From Tolypothrix sp. NIES-4075 (GTDB lineage: Bacteria > Cyanobacteriota > Cyanobacteriia > Cyanobacteriales > Nostocaceae): 64,000 nucleotides of DNA. The DNA is taken from the NCBI RefSeq assembly GCF_002218085.1, contig NZ_BDUC01000001.1:248001-312000 (forward strand). The letters run 5' to 3'. Under the pieces are notes generated by a model. The model ran no database searches. It saw only the letters and a program-made list of their open reading frames with translations, and was not told the origin of the DNA. The position numbers and the translations under genes were made by a program. Shown piece after piece: positions 51,364 to 60,576 of this stretch; the first letter of the stretch is position 1, and each line of letters begins with the position of its first letter.

Positions 51364-52590
51364 ACCACACGGATTTAGACCGTAACGAGATAAACGATGT
51401 TCTAACTCTGACGCATCAATATCTGGGTATCGATTCTGCAACCATTGTTTTGCTGTTCCTTGTTCGTAAGCTTGCAAAAAATCAGTTTTCAAACTTTGAG
51501 TTGACAGCAAATCGCAGTTTGCTCTAGCTACAGCTTCACCAGCCCATTGAATTGCACCCTCGCCGCTATAATACTGTTTGCGGACAGCATCAATACATTC
51601 TTCTAATGTTGGCTTGCGGTGAAAAACTCTGGTATGGTTTGCCATCCGTAGAGCATCACGCTCTGGATCGATTCGCCAGTTGCCATTTTCATCTTGCTGC
51701 CATAAATTATCTTTGGCGGTGGCTGCTAGGCGATCGCTAGAATCAAACTGACGCATCCCCGCGCTTCTTCGGATGTTACCTGCTACAATTGTTACCGCTG
51801 CTTGATCGATTAACAAACAGCATTCAACTGAATTTAATTGCCGTCCAATAGCTTTATTCAGGATCGATGCACAACGTTCATACAGTCCAGGCAATTTCAC
51901 CGGATTAGCAACGCCACCAAAACCCTTGAGAGTTTCTCCTGCTTTACGGACATCACTGATATCAACAATAACTTCAACTTTTCCAGAAAATCTTTCATCA
52001 CTAGAGAGTTTTAAAAGTGTTTGATATGATTCAACCCAACCTTGACGGCTATCTCCAACGTGGATAGTGACGGAATTTCCGGTTATTTTGGTTTCTGTAA
52101 ATTCCCGACGCTGTTCAACAGGGATACTGCCAATTTCGCCTTGTACGCGTACTTGAAGGTGATTGCGGATGGGGGGAATTTGGCTGATATATTTTGGTTC
52201 GATGACGGCACCAGTACCGCAACCCATCATTGCCAGATCCATCATCAAGCCAAAAGCATTCCAGTCTTGGAGGTTGGTGGAGGTGCAATTATAACCCCCA
52301 GAAAAGTTTTTGGGCTTAGATATCCAGTCTGTACCACCAACCCATAGCCACCGTCCACTGGGCAGAGCCTTGAGGTTTTGCTGCATTTGTTTGAGTATAG
52401 CAGCCTCTTGTGGGCGTAGCTTTCCCACATTGGTTAAGCCTGTGAGTGTGCGATCGCATACTCGTTCCCATGTTTCCCTTTGTCCTACCTGTAACGCACG
52501 GCTATAGGTTCTAAAAAATACTGGATTAGCAGCTGGGGCAGTTTCTGGAAACTTAGCCAAAAGGTGTTTTAGTTCAAGTTCTCGAACCAT
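51364..52590 (-). CDS. nrdJ: Adenosylcobalamin-dependent ribonucleoside-triphosphate reductase, 5' exon
   Basis: First 409 residues of class II ribonucleotide reductase, which makes dNTPs without oxygen dependence using B12. GGYNCTSTNL carries redox Cys102; AMMGCGTGAVIEPKY; SILNKAIGRQLNSVECCLLI; and the exon ends YGLNPCG with Cys408, which matches the thiyl-radical cysteine of the Lactobacillus enzyme. Left in the unspliced RNA, translation would stop two codons later (N, stop). cobB at 40-41.6 kb belongs to the synthesis of the cofactor. Divergent from the PPOX gene with a 148-bp gap. Confidence 0.95.
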
Positions 52591-52738
52591 GAGTCAAATA
52601 TTGTTGGTTATTCTCCGACAGATTATGACTATACGCCAAGTAGATGTAACGTGAAAGATTGCAATTTTTTTCGATTTGCGCTAGCTCTAGGACTGCACTG
52701 ACTTGCAGTAAAGTTTTAATTTTATTATCAATTTTATT

Positions 52739-53323
52739 ATGTCTGTTGCTCCTTGGCGATCGCTTCTGGCTGCTGCGCTTCATCGCAACCGCAGCCTTGT
52801 TTATGCCCGTTACCTCCAACTGGCAACAGTTCGGGCAAATAATCGTCCCGCTAATCGTACCGTCGTCTTTCGCGGCTTTCTCGAAGACACCAACCAGCTG
52901 AAATTTATCACCGATGCCCGCAGCGAAAAAATCGACCAGATACAGCAGCAACCTTGGGCAGAAGCTTGCTGGTACTTCCCTAACACGCGAGAACAATTCC
53001 GCATCAGTGGTTGCTTAACCTTGGTAGAATGTAATAATTATGACCCATTTTTAAATAAAGCACGTATTACTACTTGGCAAGAGCTAAGTGATGCAGCGCG
53101 GTTACAATTTGCTTGGGCTGATCCTGGTAAACCTAGAGTTCAAGATCCAGCAGCTTTTGATCCACCACCACCCGATGCGACTCAGCCATTGGCAAATTTC
53201 TGCCTATTGCTACTTGACCCCGTGCAAGTAGATCACCTCGAATTAAAAGGCAATCCACAAAATCGTTATTTATACTGCTTAGATCGGCAGCAACAGTGGT
53301 CTAGCCAAGAAATTAATCCTTGA
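52739..53323 (+). CDS. Pyridoxamine 5'-phosphate oxidase-like FMN-binding protein
   Basis: 194 residues. Split-barrel FMN-binding fold: PWRSLLAAALHRNRSLVYARY, LQLATVRANNRPANRTVVFRGF, LKFITDARSEKIDQIQQQPWAEACWYFPNTREQFRISG. The C-terminal part has LLLLDPVQVDHLELKGNPQNRYLYCLD. This matches the alr4036-type or Npun-type PPOX group of cyanobacteria, which is distinct from true PdxH. It probably binds FMN; physiological substrate unknown. The spacer shared with nrdJ is short, so both promoters lie within 148 bp. Confidence 0.88.
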   Translation: MSVAPWRSLLAAALHRNRSLVYARYLQLATVRANNRPANRTVVFRGFLEDTNQLKFITDARSEKIDQIQQQPWAEACWYFPNTREQFRISGCLTLVECNNYDPFLNKARITTWQELSDAARLQFAWADPGKPRVQDPAAFDPPPPDATQPLANFCLLLLDPVQVDHLELKGNPQNRYLYCLDRQQQWSSQEINP

Positions 53324-53329
53324 TGGGAA

Positions 53330-53450
53330 TAGGGGAGTGGGGGAGTGGGGGAGAGGGGGATGGGGAGACAAAGAAAAAATTCCTCTAAGTCGTCCCCCTT
53401 GTCAAGAAAGTCTCCTTGTCAAGAAAGTCCCCTTGTCAAGAAAGTCTCCC
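53330..53450. repeat. Low-complexity spacer with AAGAAAGTC-TCCTTGTC direct repeats
   Basis: GGGGGAGTGGGGGAGAGGGG at the start, then three copies of CTTGTCAAGAAAGTC (53399-53444). Each copy includes the small palindrome CTTGTCAAG. No gene. Confidence 0.6.
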
Positions 53451-54238
53451 TAAATCCCGGCACCATCGAGAAACTGCTGAATAGCTTTATCTCTGAGGTT
53501 GCAGCGTAATTTATTTTCTGTTTCTTCACCTTCGTTGGCGGTGAATTTACCCGCCATTACAGGAGTTTTTGCAGAAGATTGAAGTTGTTGAAGCTGTTGT
53601 ATTTGTTGTTCTAACAACTCTATGCGGTCAACTAAGGCGCGAATTACTTCGGCTTCAGAATCAGGTAAGTTGTTATGTTCTAGGGGAGAAACTTTGACTC
53701 CAGAACGATAAATAATGCGACCGGGTACGCCGACCACAGTACAATCAGAAGGGACATCTCGTAGAACAACTGAGCCTGCCCCGATGCGGACGTTGTTACC
53801 AATTTGAATATTACCGAGTACCTTCGAGCCGGCGCCGACTACGACATTTTCCCCTAAAGTTGGATGGCGCTTGCCGCTTTGTTTACCAGTTCCGCCAAGG
53901 GTGACACCTTGATAAATTAGGGCATAGTCGCCGATAATTGCTGTTTCACCAATTACCACGCCCATACCGTGGTCAATAAATACACCTTTGCCAATAGTTG
54001 CACCTGGGTGGATTTCAATTCCAGTCAAAAACCTAGCAATGTGGGAAATCAGCCGGGGGAAAAAGGGAATAGCAATTAAATGCAGTCGGTGAGCCAGCCG
54101 ATGGAATAGCAAAGCTTGCAAACCTGGGTAGCAAAATAATACTTCCAACCAGTTACGGGCGGCTGGATCGCGTTCAAAAATTATGCGAAAGTCTGTACGT
54201 AGTGTAGATAGCACTTTTATAGTACCCTCGGAAAGCAA
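53450..54238 (-). CDS. cysE: Serine O-acetyltransferase
   Basis: Acetylates serine with acetyl-CoA, the first step of cysteine synthesis. 262 residues. N-terminal helical domain (FERDPAARNWLEVLFCYPGLQALLFHRLAH), then left-handed beta-helix hexapeptides with IEIHPGATIGKGVFIDHGMG (catalytic Asp-His pair), VVIGETAIIGDYALIYQGVTLGG, KRHPTLGENVVVGAGSKVLG and VLRDVPSDCTVVGVPGRII. The C-terminal extension (EVIRALVDRIELLEQQIQQL, Gln-rich coiled coil) is longer than in E. coli CysE but usual in cyanobacteria. It stands alone. Confidence 0.96.
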   Translation of the reverse strand: MLSEGTIKVLSTLRTDFRIIFERDPAARNWLEVLFCYPGLQALLFHRLAHRLHLIAIPFFPRLISHIARFLTGIEIHPGATIGKGVFIDHGMGVVIGETAIIGDYALIYQGVTLGGTGKQSGKRHPTLGENVVVGAGSKVLGNIQIGNNVRIGAGSVVLRDVPSDCTVVGVPGRIIYRSGVKVSPLEHNNLPDSEAEVIRALVDRIELLEQQIQQLQQLQSSAKTPVMAGKFTANEGEETENKLRCNLRDKAIQQFLDGAGI

Positions 54239-54351
54239 AACGAGCTACTTGTCTATTTTATCCTTCCAAGTGCGATCGCTCTTATTTAGGGCATTGGTAA
54301 TTGGTCATTTCCGATTCCCCATTCCCCATTTTCTATTTCCCATTCCCCAAT

Positions 54352-54843
54352 TTATGGTTGCTCCACTCTCAGGGTGTAGTTGCCCTTGTCTTTTGAATTA
54401 AATGTACCTACCCAAATCTTATAAGTTCCAGCTTTCCAGTCACTACCTTGAATGCTGGCATCTTTTCTTTTACCAGTGTCATCTCCGCAACGAATAGTTT
54501 CGTCGTCTGGTCCTTGGATGAGTAAAGTGGTATCTTTACCACCACTATTTACTCGTATATTCAACTGGGAAAAATCTTTCTCCAAAACCATCACATGATC
54601 TGGTTTCGGATCGGCAAAACCAATACAAGCATTTCTGTCGCGATCGCGGTTACTAATTGCAGACAATGAATAAGAACCGCCAGTATAGCCTTCTACTGTT
54701 CCTTGTGCTGGTGAAAAGCCTGGTGCCAAACTTAACTTGCCAAAGTTTGATGTTTCTGCCATTACAGGGCTAGCAGTAATAACACTCACTACAGCTAAAA
54801 TCAAGCCGCTTCGCAACTGAAGTCGGGGGCGAAAATATTTCAT
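54352..54843 (-). CDS. Secreted protein of unknown function
   Basis: 163 residues. N-terminal signal peptide with basic start (MKYFRPRLQLRSG) and hydrophobic core (LILAVVSVITASPVMA), probably cut after VMA at about 29. The mature part is beta-rich: SFSPAQGTVEGYTGG-like segment, ACIGFADPKPDHVMVLEKDF, LNIRVNSGGKDTTLLIQGPD, IRCGDDTGKRKD, GTYKIWVGTFNSKDKGNYTL. The D-x-T-L-LIQGP and WKAGTYKIWVGTF features resemble pre-peptidase C-terminal-like or jelly-roll domains. Two cysteines may pair. No operon partner. Periplasmic or outer-surface location inferred. Confidence 0.7.
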   Translation of the reverse strand: MKYFRPRLQLRSGLILAVVSVITASPVMAETSNFGKLSLAPGFSPAQGTVEGYTGGSYSLSAISNRDRDRNACIGFADPKPDHVMVLEKDFSQLNIRVNSGGKDTTLLIQGPDDETIRCGDDTGKRKDASIQGSDWKAGTYKIWVGTFNSKDKGNYTLRVEQP

Positions 54844-54959
54844 ATTAGCCCTCCAACAGGGTGATTATGGTTGTTTTATATACCTATTCTAGAAACAATA
54901 AACAGGTATATTTTTCTATGTGTGCCACCTTAATATGTGCCACAATTGAAGTTTTTGTT

Positions 54960-55105
54960 AATCAGAGTTCTTGGGATGGGGAGAGGGGGAGGTGGGGAGA
55001 GGGAGGGTATGGGGGGATGGGGAGAAAGAAGAATTATTCTCCTTGTCCCGTTGTCTTTTTGTCCCCTTGTCTTTTTGTCCCCTTGTCTCCTTGTCTCCAT
55101 ACCCA
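54960..55105. repeat. Low-complexity spacer repeat
   Basis: GGGGAGAGGGGGAGGTGGGG then four or more copies of TTGTCCCCTTGTCTTTTTG/TTGTCTCC. Same class as other spacers. The frames across it, including one reading into the next gene's 3' side, are not genes. Confidence 0.6.
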
Positions 55106-55117
55106 ATGCCGTCTACA

Positions 55118-56776
55118 TTACGAGTGATTAAGTTCAAAAAAGACGCCACCTTTGAGCAATCCGGTGTCGCTACCGTAACTACTAACTATGAGCGATCGCA
55201 CTTTGTCGAGAAACGGTTTAGCGACTACTTCTACTAACTTGAGAATCGGTATTCTCTGTTCTACTATCTCGTGACTCTTTGCCCAATCGAGGTAAAGATA
55301 GCCTTGATTCGGTTGGGGAATGGCGGCGATACTATCTTGGAAGTTGCGATTTTTTACTAAGGAATTATCCTTGACTTTCAGCACTTGATCCATTACATCA
55401 ATTGAGGAAGTAAAAATTTCGTAATTTCCTAGGTTTGTATGCACCCCCTGCACTTTTGTTTTGAGGTTAATCGATTCAGAACCGCTATTTAGGTTATTCG
55501 TCACGGTTGTTAACTTTGTCCAAGCAAAGATTTTTTGATTGTCTAAGGTGAGGGAACTAACGTTTAATCCTTGGGATGAAGCGATCGCATCTAACCGAGA
55601 AATCGATAAAGGAACAGCTTCGGATTTTTCTACCACAAAAATCCAGTCTGGATTAATTTGCTTAGTGTGAGGTAACAAAGCTATAGCGTATTCACCTTTC
55701 ACCCAACTGAAAATATCCTGACGCAAATCAATACCCCAGCCTTTTTGCACATCCGCTAAGGGTTGCACCAAGCTTGATGTAACATCTTTTTGCGAACCGG
55801 ATATTGCCGTTGTCACTTGTTTCCAAAGTTGAGCTAAGTCGCTGTTATCCAAATTGCTCAAATCAACGCCGGAAATTGCTAAACCCGCTGTTTCCGGAAT
55901 ATAATTTAATGCTCCCACAGGTTGTGAAAGTTGTGAAGATGGGGGCGATGTTGCCGATGATGCCAGTAAGCTAGTTTCTGCGAGCAATCCTTTCGGGTTT
56001 AACACCAAGGAAACTATTTGGCTGTCATAAGTTGCTTCTGACAGTTTTAGACCTTGCCATTCGGCTACAGCGGGAAGATTGAGGAAAGTTGCAGCTAAAG
56101 CATTTTTCGGCAGTTGTTTCAGCGCTTTTTGATATTGAGCGGAATTTGTCAAATTGAGGTCGGGTGCTTGGACGTTATTAATTGCATCTCGCAGCACTTT
56201 TGGATCGTTGGCAAATAAGACAAAATCGCCTACAGATGCACCGACAAGCAAACCTTTTTCCGATGGGGAAGTGTCAGAAATCAGCTTAACGCCTTTGTAT
56301 TGTTCGATCGCTAAGTTTTCCCCAGCTAACACCCGCTTGGAAAATAACAATTCGACAAACTCGCGACTTTTTTCTGATTGATTGCTTGCAAGTGCCATTA
56401 GATACCCTGGTTTCCGTCCGTTTGCGGGGTCGCGATCAATATCTAAGCTGGTGACAGCGAGTGTAATTTCGTTCCCCAACCAGGGTTGAACATCTTGTTT
56501 GTAATCGATGCCAGTGTTAGCTAATAAACTTGTTTTCAATTTTGACAGTTCCCGATCGCTATTACTAGCCTGCAATTTGTCTGGATTCACTAGCATTGAC
56601 ACCATAACTGGTGCGCTTTTAGACACGAAGATGGCGGCACCTGGTTCCGAAGCAGTCCCACCACCAATCAGGTTAACTGGACTTTTGCCAAAGAACCAGT
56701 AAAAGCCTGCGATAACAATCAATAGCAGCGCGATCGCACCAGCTGCTAGAAAACCGAACAATGGGTTTTGCCTCAT
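55118..56776 (-). CDS. DUF3352-type membrane-anchored periplasmic protein
   Basis: 552 residues from MRQNPLFGFLAAGAIALLL; the frame is open to 56821, but this ATG gives a normal N-terminal anchor (residues 8-28). The rest is an extracytoplasmic domain of about 520 residues: AAIFVSKSAPVMVSMLVNPD, KTSLLANTGIDYKQDVQPWLG, EITLAVTSLDIDRDP, GYLMALASNQSEKSREFVEL, LFANDPKVLRDAINNVQ and IFSWVKGEYAIALLPHT. These are the marks of the cyanobacterial DUF3352 family, function unknown. No enzyme motif seen. Single gene. Confidence 0.85.
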   Translation of the reverse strand: MRQNPLFGFLAAGAIALLLIVIAGFYWFFGKSPVNLIGGGTASEPGAAIFVSKSAPVMVSMLVNPDKLQASNSDRELSKLKTSLLANTGIDYKQDVQPWLGNEITLAVTSLDIDRDPANGRKPGYLMALASNQSEKSREFVELLFSKRVLAGENLAIEQYKGVKLISDTSPSEKGLLVGASVGDFVLFANDPKVLRDAINNVQAPDLNLTNSAQYQKALKQLPKNALAATFLNLPAVAEWQGLKLSEATYDSQIVSLVLNPKGLLAETSLLASSATSPPSSQLSQPVGALNYIPETAGLAISGVDLSNLDNSDLAQLWKQVTTAISGSQKDVTSSLVQPLADVQKGWGIDLRQDIFSWVKGEYAIALLPHTKQINPDWIFVVEKSEAVPLSISRLDAIASSQGLNVSSLTLDNQKIFAWTKLTTVTNNLNSGSESINLKTKVQGVHTNLGNYEIFTSSIDVMDQVLKVKDNSLVKNRNFQDSIAAIPQPNQGYLYLDWAKSHEIVEQRIPILKLVEVVAKPFLDKVRSLIVSSYGSDTGLLKGGVFFELNHS

Positions 56777-57303
56777 AATTTTCACGTCACAGACCGCGCA
56801 AGCGGCTTTTACACACAACAATAATGTGAAACCGCCTTCTCAAGAAAGAAAATGCGGTATTAATAAGTAGATGGGATAAATAAACGTTTATTAACGTAGT
56901 AACGGCTTCAGCCGTTAAAAAAATCCCGACTCGACGAGCGGTGAGCCAGCGCGGTCTTAGTCCTTCGGTGCGTTGGGCGGCTAGCCTTCGGCAACGCGAA
57001 GGGCGAACGCCGACAGTCACCCATCTGCCGTGGTTTCCCCCATGAGCGACTGGCGAGGAGCGAAGGGTAAACCGCTCACTACGAAGGAGGAGAATATTTT
57101 ACGTTTAATTTCACCCAGTTACTTACTAAGACTAAGTTTATTACTGAAACCTCAGCAGAAATCTATTAAAAATAAAGAATAGGGCATGGGGAATTGGTAA
57201 TGGGTAATTGGTAATGGAAAAAGCTTTTTATTCCTTTCCCCTTTTCCCTTTTCTTCAGTTCCCATTCCCCATTCCCCATTCCCCATTCCCAATGCCCTAA
57301 TCT
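56777..57303. other. 527-bp spacer with mixed repeats
   Basis: 56901-57085 is GC-rich and holds GTAACGGCTTCAGCCGTTA (a 19-base palindrome, 56900-56918) and GAGCGGTGAGCCAGCGCGG, CCTTCGGCAACGCGAAGG text that is typical of dispersed repeats in Nostocales; the open frame over it is not a gene. 57180-57300 is low-complexity GGGGAATTGGTAATGGGTAAT and CCCATTCCCCATTCCCC text directly before the rhodanese gene. Confidence 0.5.
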
Positions 57304-57651
57304 ATGAATACCCAACCTATTACCCAAATTAGTGTAGAGGAACTGGCAGAACGTCTGACTTCAGGCGAACCAGATATTCAGCTAGTCGATGTGCGCGAAC
57401 CACAAGAAGTAGCGATCGCTAGCATTGAGGGTTTTGTCAATCTACCCCTGAGTCAATTTGCCGAATGGGGCGATCAAATTCCCACCCGCTTCGATCCTCA
57501 CGCGGAAACCCTTGTATTATGTCATCACGGCATTCGCTCGGCTCAGATGTGTCAGTGGTTAGCGGCTCAAGGATTTACAAATGTTAAAAATATTGCAGGT
57601 GGTATTGATGCCTATTCAACCTTGGTTAACCCTTCGATTCCTCACTATTAA
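57304..57651 (+). CDS. Single-domain rhodanese-like sulfurtransferase
   Basis: 115 residues, one rhodanese domain. ELAERLTSGEPDIQLVDVREPQEVAIASI, PLSQFAEWGDQIPTRFDPHAETLVLCHHGIRSAQMCQWL and FTNVKNIAGGIDAYS. The active-site loop CHHGIRS has the persulfide-forming Cys, so it can be catalytic. Similar single-domain proteins supply sulfane sulfur or act in redox signalling. The start codon is 4 bp after a low-complexity repeat, so its promoter lies within or beyond this repeat. Confidence 0.92.
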   Translation: MNTQPITQISVEELAERLTSGEPDIQLVDVREPQEVAIASIEGFVNLPLSQFAEWGDQIPTRFDPHAETLVLCHHGIRSAQMCQWLAAQGFTNVKNIAGGIDAYSTLVNPSIPHY

Positions 57652-58050
57652 GAACTAGTAACTAGGAACTAGGTAAAAGAAAGTTACACCGAAATTGTTC
57701 TTTGTCTTTTGGACTTACTTTTCCGGTTGACTTTTGCTATTCTTAATACAATAATAAATAATTTTATGATTTTGCACGCACAAGCTTAACAATACTTGCA
57801 AAAAGTAATTTTTTGCTTACTTTATCAAAAATAAATTACGTGTATTGGTGATATTTTATAAAAAATACAACATAAAAGAATAAAAAACTATGTAAATATA
57901 CGGTAATTGCCAAAACCGAACTCTTATAACAGGCAAATTTGGGAGTTTAGTTTTACTAATATAATAGAAGTAAATAATTTGCTATTTTAATTTAAAAATT
58001 ATTAATTTTTTCAAAATCTAATTAAAATTCGGCTTCGTAAAACATTCCCT
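57652..58050. other. AT-rich spacer upstream of hrcA
   Basis: 399 bp, strongly AT-rich from 57740 on, without gene or tandem repeat. I looked for a CIRCE element (TTAGCACTC-N9-GAGTGCTAA) and do not see one, so hrcA here does not appear to be self-regulated by that site. Confidence 0.45.
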
Positions 58051-59127
58051 ATGCAAGTCAAGCTGACCAATCGACAACAGCATATACTTTGGGCAACGGT
58101 ACGTCACTATATCGCTACCGCAGAGCCTGTGGGTTCTAAAGCTTTGGTTGAAGAATACGACCTAGGTGTTAGTTCAGCCACAATTCGCAACGTGATGGGC
58201 TTTTTAGAAAAAGGTGGGTTGCTTTACCAACCTCACACCTCTGCCGGACGCATCCCTTCTGATTCTGGCTATCGTACTTATGTAGACCAGCTGATTACAC
58301 CTTCAGAAAATTTATCACGAGAGGTAGAAGCGGTACTGCAAAAGCGGCTGAAGTGGGAAGATTGGAGTTTAGAGGCTTTACTACACGGAGCCGCACAAAT
58401 ACTCGCAACTTTAAGTGGCTGCATTAGTTTGATTACCATGCCGCAAACTGAAAGAGCGACGTTGCGACATTTGCAAATGGTGCAAATTGAAGCGGGACGG
58501 GTAATGCTGATTGTAGTCACGGATGCTTATGAGACGCATTCCACATTGATGGATTTGCCGGCAGCATCCGCAGAAACACAACTTGAACCAGAAGTCATCG
58601 ATCGCGAGTTGCAAATTGTTTCTAACTTTTTAAATAGCCACTTGCGGGGACGGAGTTTGTTAGAATTAGCGACTCTCGACTGGACGCAATTAGATCGAGA
58701 GTTCCAACGCTACGGAGATTTTTTGAAACACTCGGTAGCAGAATTAACCCGTCGCACTGTTACACCATCTACAACCCAAATTATGATTCGCGGTGTAGCA
58801 GAAGTTTTGCGTCAGCCAGAATTTTCTCAATTACAACAAGTGCAAACGATTATCCAACTGCTGGAGGAAGAACAAGACCAACTGTGGCGGTTAATATTTG
58901 AGGAGACTCCATCAGATGAGGTGGGTAAACCACGGGTAATGATTCGGATTGGATCGGAAAACCCGTTAGAAACGATACGCACCTGTACCTTAATTTCTGC
59001 CACTTATCGCCGAGGTTCGATACCTGTTGGAAGTGTGGGAGTTTTGGGACCAACGCGCTTAGATTATGAAAGTGCGATCGCTGTCGTATCTGCTGCTGCT
59101 GATTACCTATCGGAAGCTTTCAGTTAA
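58051..59127 (+). CDS. hrcA: Heat-inducible transcription repressor HrcA
   Basis: Represses groESL-type chaperone operons by binding CIRCE elements; needs GroEL for activity. 358 residues. N-terminal winged helix: LTNRQQHILWATVRHYIATAEPVGSKAL, YDLGVSSATIRNVMGFLEKGGLLYQPHTSAGRIPSDSGYRTYVD. Middle and C-terminal GAF-like domain: LISATYRRGSIPVGSVGVLGPTRLDYE is the family end signature. Two membrane protein genes follow, the first after 12 bp. Function firm by motifs. Confidence 0.96.
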   Translation: MQVKLTNRQQHILWATVRHYIATAEPVGSKALVEEYDLGVSSATIRNVMGFLEKGGLLYQPHTSAGRIPSDSGYRTYVDQLITPSENLSREVEAVLQKRLKWEDWSLEALLHGAAQILATLSGCISLITMPQTERATLRHLQMVQIEAGRVMLIVVTDAYETHSTLMDLPAASAETQLEPEVIDRELQIVSNFLNSHLRGRSLLELATLDWTQLDREFQRYGDFLKHSVAELTRRTVTPSTTQIMIRGVAEVLRQPEFSQLQQVQTIIQLLEEEQDQLWRLIFEETPSDEVGKPRVMIRIGSENPLETIRTCTLISATYRRGSIPVGSVGVLGPTRLDYESAIAVVSAAADYLSEAFS

Positions 59128-59139
59128 CCAATTTCAAAC

Positions 59140-59820
59140 ATGTTGAGAAAAATCGCTTTTGGGCTGCTGTGGCTGGGATTTAGTACCTACGCTTTTGTCT
59201 TTGCCCCTCCCGATCAACCGGATACATTGGAGTTAATTAAAAACCTTTCTACCGGACAGTGGCAAGGTATTAACCCTTTAGTAGTAGCACTATTCAACAT
59301 TATGGGGGTTTTCCCCATAATCTACAGTGCAGTATTATTTATTGATGGCAGAGGGCAAAAAATACCCGCTTGGTTGTTTGCTATTCCCTCTTTCGCAGTT
59401 GGGGCATTTGCGATTTTACCTTACTTAGCTTTACGCGAATCAAATAAACAGTTTCCTGGCAAAAAAAACTTTTTCATCAAACTCTTAGATTCACGTTTTA
59501 TAGGTATTGCCCTAACTTTAGGCACAATTATTTTAGTTGGTTATGGCTTACTAGCCGGTGATTGGGGAAATTTTGTCAAACAGTGGCAAACTAGCCGCTT
59601 TATTCATGTAATGAGTTTAGATTTCTGCGTACTTTGCCTAGTATTTCCTGCATTGGTAGGAGATGATATAGCGCGTCGTAATGTGAAAAATCCTCAGTTA
59701 CTTTGGTTAATTAGCTTGATCCCCTTGTTCGGTTCTTTAATATATTTGTGTGTGCGTCCACCTTTATTAGAAGATGGTGCAGAGACAGTATCTATTAAAC
59801 AACAACCCGCCGCGAATTAA
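59140..59820 (+). CDS. Conserved integral membrane protein (paralogue 1)
   Basis: 226 residues, about six hydrophobic segments. MLRKIAFGLLWLGFSTYAFV, FNIMGVFPIIYSAVLFIDGR, AIPSFAVGAFAILPYLALRE, LLDSRFIGIALTLGTIILVGYG, FIHVMSLDFCVLCLVFPALVGDDIARR, LLWLISLIPLFGSLIYLCVRP. Related proteins occur in cyanobacteria and plastids without a known function. It begins 12 bp behind hrcA and is therefore likely cotranscribed. The next gene is its paralogue with the same segment order, a tandem duplication with considerable divergence. Confidence 0.8.
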   Translation: MLRKIAFGLLWLGFSTYAFVFAPPDQPDTLELIKNLSTGQWQGINPLVVALFNIMGVFPIIYSAVLFIDGRGQKIPAWLFAIPSFAVGAFAILPYLALRESNKQFPGKKNFFIKLLDSRFIGIALTLGTIILVGYGLLAGDWGNFVKQWQTSRFIHVMSLDFCVLCLVFPALVGDDIARRNVKNPQLLWLISLIPLFGSLIYLCVRPPLLEDGAETVSIKQQPAAN

Positions 59821-59832
59821 TAAATTTAAATT

Positions 59833-59880
59833 GTAGTAAGCACGAAGAGTGCTTAAATAAGCGTTGAAACGCTTACTACG
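59833..59880. repeat. Dispersed double-hairpin repeat between the paralogues
   Basis: GTAGTAAGCACGAAGAGTGC then TTAAATAAGCGTTGAAACGC then TTACTAC: overall inverted ends GTAGTAAGC/GCTTACTAC, with two inner hairpins. Same family as at 34427 and 63103. Confidence 0.75.
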
Positions 59881-59898
59881 AAATATCTACTTTTTAAT

Positions 59899-60546
59899 AT
59901 GAATACAAAAATAGCTTTTTGGTTACTATGGGCGGGATTTATAGCTTATATCTTACTGCTGTCTCCGCCGCTGCATTTAGATGAAACTTTAACTTTGCTA
60001 AAAAATATATTTACTTTGAATTTTGCAGAGATAAATCCAATTATTCTCTCTTTATTTGCGTTGATTGGTATCTGGCTATTAATTTACAGCGGGTTGTTGT
60101 TTATTGATGGTAGGATGCAATCAATTCCTTTCTATCCTTTTGCTTTGGCTTCAGTTGTTTCAGGTGTAATAGGTTTAATTCCTTATTTGGCTTTGCGTAA
60201 CCCAAATCAAGAATTTTCTGGGCAGAAAGATGCTTTTTTGAATTTGTTGGATTCTCGCTTTTTCGGAATTGTTTTGAGTTTAAGTACAATTCCCTTATTT
60301 GCCTATGGTTTTGGCTTCGGTGATTGGGGGGATTTTGTGCAGCAGTTTTTAAGCGATCGCTTTATTCATGGTATGAGTTTGGCATTCTGCCTTTTTTGTC
60401 TTTTATTCCCAACTGTCCTCGGTAATGATATGGCACGTCGAAGTTGGAATAATCCCCAAATTTTTTGGACAGTAGCGCTTTTCCCGCTACTGGGTCCGTT
60501 AGTTTACCTTTGCTTGCGTCCGTCTTTAGTAGAAACTACAAGCTGA
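59899..60546 (+). CDS. Conserved integral membrane protein (paralogue 2)
   Basis: 215 residues, same topology and landmarks as the preceding gene: IAFWLLWAGFIAYILLLSPP, LLIYSGLLFIDGRMQSIPFY, GLIPYLALRNPNQEFSGQKD, LLDSRFFGIVLSLSTIPLFAYG, FIHGMSLAFCLFCLLFPTVLGNDMARR, LFPLLGPLVYLCLRPSL. The shared strings FIDGR, LLDSRF, FIH-MS and NDMARR/DDIARR show common origin. A dispersed repeat separates the two copies (78-bp gap). Function unknown. Confidence 0.8.
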   Translation: MNTKIAFWLLWAGFIAYILLLSPPLHLDETLTLLKNIFTLNFAEINPIILSLFALIGIWLLIYSGLLFIDGRMQSIPFYPFALASVVSGVIGLIPYLALRNPNQEFSGQKDAFLNLLDSRFFGIVLSLSTIPLFAYGFGFGDWGDFVQQFLSDRFIHGMSLAFCLFCLLFPTVLGNDMARRSWNNPQIFWTVALFPLLGPLVYLCLRPSLVETTS

Positions 60547-60576
60547 AGAATGGGTAATGGGTAATTGGATTAGGAT

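Noticed and set aside
56787..57020. Arg-rich minus-strand frame upstream of the DUF3352 gene
   Set aside because: Translates a known type of GC-rich dispersed repeat; its end overlaps the upstream side of a real gene.
57652..58050. CIRCE operator for hrcA
   Set aside because: No TTAGCACTC/GAGTGCTAA pair in the upstream region.
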